The notes under the pieces were generated by a model. It did not search any database and had not been told where the DNA came from. It worked only from the letters and a program-made list of their open reading frames with translations. The position numbers were made by a program, and so were the translations under genes. Shown one piece after another: positions 34,291-41,283 of a DNA stretch of 41,725 nt (position 1 is the first letter of the stretch; each line of letters opens with the position of its first letter). The stretch comes from JBNKLG01 sp050292235 (GTDB lineage Bacteria > Pseudomonadota > Gammaproteobacteria > Chromatiales > Chromatiaceae), in assembly GCA_050292235.1 (NCBI GenBank), contig JBNKLG010000013.1:1-41725 (forward strand), written 5' to 3'.

Positions 34291-35351
34291 GAGTGATAGG
34301 GGGGGCTGAGTTCGTGGACAGCGTTGATAAAGGCCCCGGCGTGATCGGGGTCGATGCCGGGATGAATGCCGTGGCCCAGGTTGAACACATGGCCGCTGCC
34401 ATGACCATAGTTTTCCAGGATGCCCCCCACTTCCTGACGGATACGCTCTGGTGAGGCATAAAGAATACAGGGGTCCATATTGCCCTGCAGGGCGACCCGG
34501 TCGCCGACGCGGCGGCGGGCGCCGTCGATCGGTGTGGTCCAGTCCAGTCCCAGAGCATCGCAGCCACTGTCAGCCATGCTCTCCAGCCATTCGCCACCGC
34601 CCTTGGTGAAGAGGATGACCGGTACCTGGCGCCCCTCCGCTTCGCGGGTCAGACCCTGGATGATGCGGCTCATGTAGTGGAGGGAGAAGTCGTGGTAATC
34701 GCGGCTGGTGAGCACGCCGCCCCAGGTGTCGAACAGCATCACGGCCTGGGCACCCGCGGCAATCTGACCATTGAGATAGGCGGTGACGGCGGTGGCGGTT
34801 TTGTCCAGCAATTGATGCATGAGATCGGGCCGGTCGAACAGCATTGCCTTGACGATGCTGAAGTTTTTGCTGGAACCGCCCTCCACCATGTAGGTGGCCA
34901 GCGTCCAGGGGCTGCCGGAAAAGCCGATCAGTGGTACCGATCCATTGAGCTCGCGCCGAATGGTACGCACCGCATTCATCACATAGTCCAGATCCTCTTC
35001 CGGATCGGGGATGCCAATGGCCTTGACGGCGGCTTCATCCTGCACCGGATTGCGGAAGCGGGGGCCTTCGCCCTCTTCAAAATAGAGCCCCAGGCCCATG
35101 GCATCGGGTACGGTCAGGATGTCAGAGAAAAGGATGGCGGCATCCAGGGGATAGCGCTTCAGCGGCTGCAAAGTGACTTCACAGGCCAGGTCCGGATTCT
35201 CACAGAGTGACAGAAAACTGCCCGCTTTCTCCCGGGTGGCACGATATTCGGGCAGATAGCGGCCGGCCTGGCGCATCATCCAGACCGGGGTGACATCGAC
35301 CGGTTGTCGAAGCAGGGCACGGAGCAGGCGATCATTTTTCAGTTCGGTCAT
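34287..35351 (-). CDS. hemE: Uroporphyrinogen decarboxylase
   Basis: A 354-residue cytoplasmic heme-pathway enzyme that removes four carboxyl groups from uroporphyrinogen III to give coproporphyrinogen III. Both family signatures are present: PVWMMRQAGRYLPEYR near the N-terminus and GFSGSPWTLATYMVEGG in the middle, with FSDILTVPDAMGL between. The ATG at 35351 (MTELKNDRLL) has AAAGG upstream and matches the family start; the frame opens further back at 35471 but that part is unlike the family and overlaps the preceding gene. It overlaps the following dehydrogenase by 4 nt. Confidence 0.96.
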   Translation of the reverse strand: MTELKNDRLLRALLRQPVDVTPVWMMRQAGRYLPEYRATREKAGSFLSLCENPDLACEVTLQPLKRYPLDAAILFSDILTVPDAMGLGLYFEEGEGPRFRNPVQDEAAVKAIGIPDPEEDLDYVMNAVRTIRRELNGSVPLIGFSGSPWTLATYMVEGGSSKNFSIVKAMLFDRPDLMHQLLDKTATAVTAYLNGQIAAGAQAVMLFDTWGGVLTSRDYHDFSLHYMSRIIQGLTREAEGRQVPVILFTKGGGEWLESMADSGCDALGLDWTTPIDGARRRVGDRVALQGNMDPCILYASPERIRQEVGGILENYGHGSGHVFNLGHGIHPGIDPDHAGAFINAVHELSPPYHS

Positions 35352-35397
35352 CAGGAATTGGCCTTTTGGGTAGAAAGCGGTTTGATGGTAGGTCTTC

Positions 35398-36762
35398 TCA
35401 TTTTGGCCCAATATGGAGTGGCGCGTTGAGCGTTTGAAGCAGTTCGGCATCTCGTTTGAGTGGGTCGGCACTATACCAGAGTGCCAGCCTTTTCACCTTC
35501 AGGGTGCGGTAGATCAATAGCAGGGAGAGGGGGCGTTTCAGCTTTATATCTTGAGGTTTTTTCCCGCTCAGGGCGGTGTCGATGCGTGCGGCATCCCAGC
35601 CCTGAGCCTTCAGGCTTTGTCTGCTGAGCCCGGAGACCTGATCAAGTTGAATGCAGCCCTTGTTTGGGTCGGAAGACTGATGCAGCTGCAAAGTCGATAG
35701 CTGGCTGCTGCTGAACCAGGGGGCGGGTGCAGGTCCTAGATGCAGCTGGTCAAGGCTAAGGCTTTGGCTGTGCAGGGTACGGCACGCTTTGCTGATATCG
35801 ACCGGGTTGACCCAGAGGGTTGCCGGTCCACGAGTGCGCTCAGCAGTGAGATCATTGGTATCGATCAACAGATAGTCCTCCCCAACCAGGGGTAACACCC
35901 AACGCAGTCGTTCCAGATTGAGTCGCAGCTGTTGAATGGAGAAAGTGAGCTCCTGGTTAAGGGCTTTCAGGGTATTGGCTCCGACAAAACCGTCGGCGGT
36001 GAGCCCATGGCGTTGCTGAAATTGTTTGATGCCCGCTTGCAGACTGATATCGTTCTGCTCCGGCCCCCGGTCGTCGGGCAGGTCGCCACTGAGGACCAGG
36101 CGTTTGCGCAGCTGGGGGATACGGCGGTCATTGTCCCCTGGTGAGAGGGTCGGGCCAGCGGGAATTTTCGGCCAGCCTCCCATGATTTGGGCCTCCAGGC
36201 GCTGATTCAGTATCTGGCGCAACTGGCGGTAGGGGGCCTGGAAGGGCCTTGCCCAATGGAAGGCATCTTCGATACGGCCATCGCGGATGAAGCTCAGCAG
36301 CAGCGGGGTACGGTCGATGTTATCCCCCGGTGCATTGAGTTGAAAGGCACGGGGGGCTGAGGGGTTGGCTTTGCCAAAGCGCAGGTGATAGAGCGCCCGC
36401 AGATAGGCCTCGGTCAGCAGCAGATCCAGTTTGGCGGTTTGCGCCGGAGAGAGGGTGCCCTGGCGGGCCTGTTTAAGACGACGGTTGATGTCGGCAGACC
36501 AATAATCATCGGGATTGAGCCCATCCCCGGAAAGCCCCAGGATGGCATCCGCCAGGGCCGGGATAGTCTGTTGGGTCCAGAGCGGCTGACTGTGCTGGTT
36601 GGGATAAAGCCGGGTCAAAAGAGGGTGGCTGAACAGTCGCTGTTTGCCGATTTTGCCGGCTTTCAGATTTTGCTGGATCTGGGTGGCGAAATCCGGGGGC
36701 GTGGCCAGGGCGGGGGCCAGGGGGAAGCAGAGCACTACGAAAGCTATGAATATCCGGTTCAT
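35398..36762 (-). CDS. L,D-transpeptidase (YcbB)-like exported protein with degraded catalytic domain
   Basis: A 454-residue exported protein. Signal peptide MNRIFIAFVVLCFPLAPALA, cleavage after residue 20. The layout follows the YcbB/LdtD family: an N-terminal scaffold domain (about 40-190, GLNPDDYW and EAYLRALYHLRFGK), a peptidoglycan-binding domain (about 205-262, QQRHGLTADGFVGANTLKALN), the connecting helix (LRLNLERLRWVLP) and then a YkuD-like region. The catalytic box normally reads S-H-G-C-I-R; here it is N-K-G-C370-I-Q. The cysteine remains, but the adjacent histidine is lost and the barrel sequence before it looks heavily shortened, so crosslinking activity is doubtful. The start at 36762 is chosen because the signal peptide begins there; the frame is open to 36822. 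It lies 46 nt ahead of hemE. Confidence 0.75.
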   Translation of the reverse strand: MNRIFIAFVVLCFPLAPALATPPDFATQIQQNLKAGKIGKQRLFSHPLLTRLYPNQHSQPLWTQQTIPALADAILGLSGDGLNPDDYWSADINRRLKQARQGTLSPAQTAKLDLLLTEAYLRALYHLRFGKANPSAPRAFQLNAPGDNIDRTPLLLSFIRDGRIEDAFHWARPFQAPYRQLRQILNQRLEAQIMGGWPKIPAGPTLSPGDNDRRIPQLRKRLVLSGDLPDDRGPEQNDISLQAGIKQFQQRHGLTADGFVGANTLKALNQELTFSIQQLRLNLERLRWVLPLVGEDYLLIDTNDLTAERTRGPATLWVNPVDISKACRTLHSQSLSLDQLHLGPAPAPWFSSSQLSTLQLHQSSDPNKGCIQLDQVSGLSRQSLKAQGWDAARIDTALSGKKPQDIKLKRPLSLLLIYRTLKVKRLALWYSADPLKRDAELLQTLNAPLHIGPK

Positions 36763-36890
36763 ATCGGCAGACGTCGTGGGGAGTGTCCCAACTATCCTGC
36801 CGAATTCCAGACCTTGGCGCAATCCGGAACCACAGCCTGGCTGGAATGAGCTGCTAAACTTTGACAGAGTTGTGATGTCGAAGAAGCCGT

Positions 36891-37517
36891 ATGTCCAGAC
36901 AGCCCAAACCGAATTTTCAGCACCTCCCCCTTTTCCCGCTCATTCTGTGGCTGGTGCTGTCCCAGTCGGGTTGCAATCGGGAGGATCTCCGTGAACTGGC
37001 GGACCGGGCGGTGGCGGTACCCCGGTCCGTGGCGGCTTACGCGGCTGCGGAAAGACCTGCCAGAGGGGTCTCTCTGCCTGCGGTGAAGGATGAGGCGCTA
37101 CGCAATGATGTGATGCAGGCAGAGCTCAGTGCCGGTCCTGCGGGTCGTGCCGTGCTGGCGATGGGGCGGCGTTTGGCCTGGGAAGAGAAGGCCATCGTGC
37201 GGGGCAGCTGTTGGAACTGGGTCAATACGGTTTATGACCGGGCCGGTTATGGCGAGAACAAATACTATGCCTATAAAAGCCGCTTCAAGGGACCCTATGT
37301 GGATCTCCACCGCATTCAGCCGGGTGACTGGCTTTACTACGTCAACCACTCCTACCGGAATGTCGAGCACAGCGGCATCTTTGTCTACTGGCTTGACCGG
37401 TCCAAAGGCACAGCCATCATTCTCAGCTATGGCGGTGAGGGACGCGGCGAACCCGGTCGCTATCGTCCCTATGACATTCGCCACACCTATATGATTACCC
37501 GGCCGGGGAGACTCTAG
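36891..37517 (+). CDS. Exported Cys/His hydrolase-like protein (NlpC/P60- or CHAP-like)
   Basis: A 208-residue protein with an N-terminal hydrophobic segment (12-27) ending LSQSGC28. This resembles a lipobox, but position -3 is Gln, so lipid modification is uncertain. The C-terminal half (about 95-208) looks like a papain-fold amidase: C107 in GSCWNWVNTVYDRAGY at the start of a helix, and H160 in VEHSGIFVYW on a strand, spaced as Cys and His of CHAP/NlpC-type enzymes. PGDWLYYVN between them is also typical. A cell-wall or small-amide hydrolase role is inferred. The ATG has GAAGAAG upstream. It ends 7 nt before the sensor kinase gene, so the two form an operon. Confidence 0.72.
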   Translation: MSRQPKPNFQHLPLFPLILWLVLSQSGCNREDLRELADRAVAVPRSVAAYAAAERPARGVSLPAVKDEALRNDVMQAELSAGPAGRAVLAMGRRLAWEEKAIVRGSCWNWVNTVYDRAGYGENKYYAYKSRFKGPYVDLHRIQPGDWLYYVNHSYRNVEHSGIFVYWLDRSKGTAIILSYGGEGRGEPGRYRPYDIRHTYMITRPGRL

Positions 37518-37524
37518 TCTGCGT

Positions 37525-39423
37525 ATGAGATGCACGCTGGGCCTCAAGTGGTCAGTCTTTATCTCCCTGGTACTGATTGTCTCGGTGCCCTTTGTGCTGT
37601 TGTTGGGGGCCGCGACCGCCTACAGTCGGTTCCTCTATGAGCAGGAGGTGCGGTCTGAGATTGAATCGGCCCTGCAGCGGGTGGTCACCGCTTTTGATCG
37701 CCGGCTCTATATTGAGCACGACCTGATCAAGGGCCTGTCCGGCACCTCGGCGGTCCAGGGCTATTTACCCGTGCTTCTGGATCTCAAACGCTATGGCCAG
37801 GCGCCGGATTTTGTGGACCGTACCCATCAGGTGGCCAGCTTTTTCGAGACCTTTCAGGGCGTGCGTCGCAGTCTGGGTACAGTGCGCATACTGGATCACC
37901 AGGGCAATACCCTGGTCAAAGTGGCCAAAGGGCACCGTGCCCCGCCTCTGGCTGGCAAGGCGACAGTGGTGCCCGTGGTGGAAGAGGGGGTTGAAGATGC
38001 CCAGCTGCAAAAAGCCTTGTCTGAGTTGCAGTCGCAGGAGGTCGGTTCCCTGTCTCCCCTGTTTGACATTGCCCGTTCAGACGCGGTGTTTCACACCGTG
38101 CTGCCTCTCCGTTATGAAGACGAGCGGGTCGGCTATCTGGTGATAGAGGCCCCATTGGAAGCGCTGGATCGCAGTCTGGACAGCATGGCCCGGCCGAGAG
38201 AGGCGGATCTCATCGTGGCCGAGGTCAACAGCGACCTGGGAGAGCGCGAAGGTATGGTGCTTTACGAGGGGCGTTCCGGTATCAACTTCGCCTTTGAGGG
38301 CAACCGGCCGCTGCTGTCAGAATCCTATCCCCGGCTGGCTGAGATTGCCGGGATGGACGAGTCGGATCGCCTGCAGGAGGCCGATGGATCGACCCTCTAT
38401 TACGCGAATGTCTTTCCCTATCCCGACCGGTTGGTCAATTGGGTGTTTATCTTTCGACTGGACAGTGGCTATCTGGGGCGCCCTTTTCGTCTGGCCGTGC
38501 CCATGTTGTGGATCACCCTCGCCCTGGCTTTGCTCATTGCCCTGGCCATGGCCTTTCTCGGCACCAGACGCATTACAACCCCGGTCAGTGCCCTGACCCG
38601 CCGTCTGGTTGCCTTTGCTGCGGGCCAGCGGGGAGAGGCCCTGACCCCCTCCGGCCCAAGGGAGATACGTCAGGCCTGCGAGGCCTTCAACAGCATGTCG
38701 GAAGGCCTGCAACAGGCAGAGCAGGCACGGGAGAGCGCCGAGCGCTCGCTGGTACAAAACGCCAAACTGGCTTCGGTAGGACAGCTGGCGGCAGGTATCG
38801 GCCATGAATTGAGCAATCCGCTCAACAACATCTACTCTCTGACCAGACTGGCCCAGCGCCATCTGAATCCCGATGAAGCTGCCTGGCAGGATCTGGGGCA
38901 GATCCGTGAAGAGGCGGAGCGGGCCTCCGGCATCATCAAAGGGCTGCTGAATTTTGCCCGCCAGGGCCCCACCAGCCCCTCGTCATTTGATCTTGGCGAT
39001 TGGGCACGGGACTCCCTGGCCCTGGTCGAGCGTCTGGCTGAAAAGCACCAGGTCAGCCTGGTCAGCCAGCCCGGTGAGCGCTGCACCCTGGAGGCGGACC
39101 GGTCCCTGTTGCAGCAGGCCCTGGTGAACGTGCTGATCAATGGGGTACAGGCCACGCCTGCCGGTGGCGAGGTGCGCCTGGGCTGGCAGGTTGAAAACGG
39201 GCAGGTCGATATTCAGATTTTGGACCAGGGGCCGGGGCTGGACCCTGCCAGCCTGGATCACCTGTTTGATCCCTTTTACACCAGCAAGCCCGAAGGAGAG
39301 GGTACCGGCCTGGGTCTCTCCATTGCCCTGGGGATCTGTCAGCGGCATGGGGGAGAGCTGACCCTGGTGAACCATTCAGAAGGCGGGGCGCTGGCCTGCC
39401 TGCACTTGCCACTGTCCCACTGA
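37525..39423 (+). CDS. Membrane sensor histidine kinase (Cache-HAMP-HisKA-HATPase)
   Basis: A 632-residue kinase. Membrane helix about 10-32, large periplasmic Cache-type sensor about 35-315, second helix about 325-347, HAMP about 348-400, HisKA with H427 (GIGHELSNPLNN), and HATPase with VNVLINGVQAT as N box, DQGPGLD and GEGTGLGLSIA. The H-E-L-S-N-P-L-N-N motif places it in the NtrB/ZraS/DctB-type kinases that usually talk to sigma-54 activators, but no response regulator follows; 550 bp of non-coding DNA come next. It is co-transcribed with the hydrolase-like gene upstream (7-nt gap), so the enzyme may modify or report the sensed envelope signal (inference). Confidence 0.92.
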   Translation: MRCTLGLKWSVFISLVLIVSVPFVLLLGAATAYSRFLYEQEVRSEIESALQRVVTAFDRRLYIEHDLIKGLSGTSAVQGYLPVLLDLKRYGQAPDFVDRTHQVASFFETFQGVRRSLGTVRILDHQGNTLVKVAKGHRAPPLAGKATVVPVVEEGVEDAQLQKALSELQSQEVGSLSPLFDIARSDAVFHTVLPLRYEDERVGYLVIEAPLEALDRSLDSMARPREADLIVAEVNSDLGEREGMVLYEGRSGINFAFEGNRPLLSESYPRLAEIAGMDESDRLQEADGSTLYYANVFPYPDRLVNWVFIFRLDSGYLGRPFRLAVPMLWITLALALLIALAMAFLGTRRITTPVSALTRRLVAFAAGQRGEALTPSGPREIRQACEAFNSMSEGLQQAEQARESAERSLVQNAKLASVGQLAAGIGHELSNPLNNIYSLTRLAQRHLNPDEAAWQDLGQIREEAERASGIIKGLLNFARQGPTSPSSFDLGDWARDSLALVERLAEKHQVSLVSQPGERCTLEADRSLLQQALVNVLINGVQATPAGGEVRLGWQVENGQVDIQILDQGPGLDPASLDHLFDPFYTSKPEGEGTGLGLSIALGICQRHGGELTLVNHSEGGALACLHLPLSH

Positions 39424-39493
39424 CGTTGCCCGGTTGCGGTCAGATGAAGCCCATGTGAACAGCCTCCCGTTTGATGATTAAGCAAATAAAATC

Positions 39494-39524
39494 ATATCAC
39501 TAGAACAATAAGTTCTAGTGATAT
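39494..39524. repeat. Perfect 13-bp inverted repeat with 5-nt loop
   Basis: ATATCACTAGAAC (39494-39506) and GTTCTAGTGATAT (39512-39524) are exact inverted copies around AATAA. It lies 70 bp after the kinase stop in AT-rich DNA. It could be a transcript end, but there is no T-tract on either strand; a protein-binding palindrome or a recombination remnant are alternatives. Confidence 0.7.
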
Positions 39525-39559
39525 TATAGGTTATCCCGTTTGTTGATATTCAATTCTTA

Positions 39560-39589
39560 TTGACAGGCGGCATGGTGAGCTGCTAGATT
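39560..39589 (+). promoter_or_regulatory. Possible sigma-70 promoter in the long non-coding gap
   Basis: TTGACA (39560-39565, a perfect -35), an 18-bp spacer and TAGATT (39584-39589, 4 of 6 matches). It points right, towards the Tat-remnant and the Rhs-type gene, which would give a leader of about 380 nt before the Rhs ATG. Confidence 0.4.
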
Positions 39590-39835
39590 TTGTGCCGAAA
39601 TGCGTTTATCGCTTAACTGGTGTTAACTGATATTGAAAAGGATCTGTTTTGCAAACCAGGGAGGAGAGGGAAGTTGTTTTGCACTTTGTGTTTTCATGGA
39701 CGCTCTCCTCAGCCCGGGTCCCGTCTGTTGGACAAAGGGCGACGCTTTACTCCCCGGGTTTTTCCTTTCTTAAACTGAAACATCGTTGGGTTTAATCGAT
39801 AAATTTTCCGCTCATTCGGAGAAGGGAGGATAACT
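39590..39835 (+). other. Non-coding leader-like region with two inverted repeats
   Basis: No credible gene lies in the stretch from 39424 to 39835. Besides the hairpin and promoter listed separately, it holds GAGGAGAG (39661-39668) paired with CTCTCCTC (39703-39710), and AGCCCGGG (39711-39718) paired with CCCGGGTT (39753-39760), the latter running into five T residues. The second pair could be a weak intrinsic terminator despite a 34-nt loop. Together they could be a structured leader RNA; I recognise no known riboswitch core. Confidence 0.35.
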
Positions 39836-39916
39836 GTGCGCCAAGCTGAAATTGCTATCACCAAAAGCCGCCGGGATTTTTTGAGACTGGCCCCGGCACA
39901 AGACCCATTTGAATAG
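39836..39916 (+). pseudogene. Tat-signal-peptide remnant (26 codons)
   Basis: A GTG with a strong GGGAGGA ribosome site opens a 26-codon frame whose middle reads KSRRDFLRLAPA, a clear twin-arginine (SRRxFLx) export motif. It then stops after QDPFE without the hydrophobic core that a Tat signal needs. It looks like the leftover start of an exported redox-protein gene whose body has been lost. It could instead be a small translated leader. Confidence 0.45.
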
Positions 39917-39975
39917 AGCAATACTTTCAGCTTGAGATAAGCTCTCTGGAAAAATTGAACGAAAGGAGAATCGCG

Positions 39976-40863
39976 ATGAAACGCAGCATGAGCCTACTAT
40001 TGGCCTTACTGGCCCTCTGGATACTGCCTGGCTTGAGCCAGGCCAAAGACCGAACCATCTACTACCACACCGATGCCCTTGGGTCAGTGGTGGCGGCCAC
40101 CGATGAGCATGGAGACGTGCTCTGGAGAGAGTCCTACAAACCTTTTGGGGAGAGACAGAAAAGAGAAGTCGGCACAGAACAGAACACCCCCTTCTACACC
40201 GGCAAGCCCCATGACGACATCACCGGGCTGAGCTACTTCGGCGCCAGATACTATGACCCGGAGATCGGACGGTTTATGGGCATTGATCCGGTGGGGGTGG
40301 ATCCCGGGAATATCCACTCCTTCAACCGGTATGCTTATGCGAATAATAATCCGTATCGGTTTGTGGATCCGGATGGGATGGAGCCAAATCCTGTATGGAG
40401 TTTGCCAGATCCTACATGGAATGCAATTTATTCTCCTAACAATAATATACAGGGTGATTGGATACCCGATTCTCCTCCAAATTGGTATGTTAGGAATAGG
40501 GAGAGTATTTATACTGGATTATCAATAGCAACATCAATTAATCCAAAGGGGGCTGTGCAAACTGTTACTGAGCTGCCTGCGTTGCTTCGGAAGATTACAA
40601 AGAGTGCAGATAAACTAAATCCAAAGCTTATACAGGAAAATCCACGGAACCTGATTTCAACACAAACTAAGCCGGAGATATCAAGCTCTCGTGTAAAGAA
40701 GTTTTCAAAAGATATGGAGCGGAATGGATTTGACCAAAGTAAACCTGTAGATGCTTGGCGAAATCCAAATACTGGCAGATTAGAAATTCAGGATGGCCAC
40801 CACCGTACGGAAGCGGCTAAAAGAGCTGGTCTGGACAAAATACCTGTTCAGGTATGGGAGTAG
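39976..40863 (+). CDS. Miniature Rhs-core toxin with signal peptide and ParB-like C-terminal domain
   Basis: A 295-residue protein. Residues 1-23 are a Sec signal peptide (cleavage after L-S-Q-A). Residues 27-135 contain one Rhs-associated core: YYHTDALGSVVAATDEHG, FYTGKPHDDITGLSYFGARY and YDPEIGRFMGIDP, ending FVDPDGMEPN, the usual junction to a variable tip. After it the DNA turns AT-rich (from about 40385). The last ~65 residues (VDAWRNPNTGRLEIQDGHHR, TEAAKRAGLDKIPVQVWE) resemble a ParB/sulfiredoxin-like nuclease fold with a conserved D-G-H-H-R. Normal Rhs proteins exceed 1000 residues with many YD repeats; this one keeps only the core and tip. The ATG has AAAGGAG upstream. The following gene is its likely immunity protein. 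It may be a displaced tip or a stand-alone secreted toxin. Confidence 0.78.
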   Translation: MKRSMSLLLALLALWILPGLSQAKDRTIYYHTDALGSVVAATDEHGDVLWRESYKPFGERQKREVGTEQNTPFYTGKPHDDITGLSYFGARYYDPEIGRFMGIDPVGVDPGNIHSFNRYAYANNNPYRFVDPDGMEPNPVWSLPDPTWNAIYSPNNNIQGDWIPDSPPNWYVRNRESIYTGLSIATSINPKGAVQTVTELPALLRKITKSADKLNPKLIQENPRNLISTQTKPEISSSRVKKFSKDMERNGFDQSKPVDAWRNPNTGRLEIQDGHHRTEAAKRAGLDKIPVQVWE

Positions 40864-40868
40864 CTTTG

Positions 40869-41231
40869 ATGAAAGGAAGATATAGGGCTGCTTTTATTAT
40901 TCCTGTGGGCGCGGAAAAAGTCTTGGGCGAAGATGGTTGGGAATTTAAATTATCCAGCCCAATTTCTTTGGAGGTTAGCGAATATCTGATTAAGTCGCTT
41001 GGGCTTAGGCTGTTGGAGAGTTATCTTGGGCTCGATGATTATATTAATAAAAAAATAAAAATGTCAGTTATTCATGATGATATAGGATGTATAGAAAGTA
41101 TTTATTTTCAACTTTATGACGATGCTTTAACTATCCTTTGTGAAGTATGTGAAAGCAGCGAAATGCCAACTGGTGTTGAGTTGTTCATCCCCGATATTAA
41201 CCCCAATGCCATTAACTTAGTGTATAAGTAA
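40869..41231 (+). CDS. Putative immunity protein for the Rhs-tip toxin (120 aa)
   Basis: I do not recognise the family. It is a 120-residue soluble, acidic alpha/beta protein encoded in AT-rich DNA (unlike the GC-rich backbone). It starts 5 nt after the stop of the Rhs-type toxin gene, with GGGAG 8 nt ahead of the ATG; a start at 40854 overlapping the toxin is possible but less well supported. Small size, immediate downstream place and foreign base composition are the usual marks of an immunity gene in polymorphic toxin systems. The function is inferred from context only. Confidence 0.6.
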   Translation: MKGRYRAAFIIPVGAEKVLGEDGWEFKLSSPISLEVSEYLIKSLGLRLLESYLGLDDYINKKIKMSVIHDDIGCIESIYFQLYDDALTILCEVCESSEMPTGVELFIPDINPNAINLVYK

Positions 41232-41235
41232 CTGA

Positions 41236-41261
41236 AATACAGTAAAATATTTACTCGTATT
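41236..41261. repeat. AT-rich imperfect inverted repeat
   Basis: AATAC-A-GTAAA, a three-base centre, TTTAC-TC-GTATT. It sits between the immunity gene stop and the transposase start, so it may be a transcript end for the toxin pair, an operator, or part of the insertion-sequence end. The transposase ATG is 23 bp beyond it. Confidence 0.35.
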
Positions 41262-41283
41262 CATCAATGGAGAGGACGCTGCC

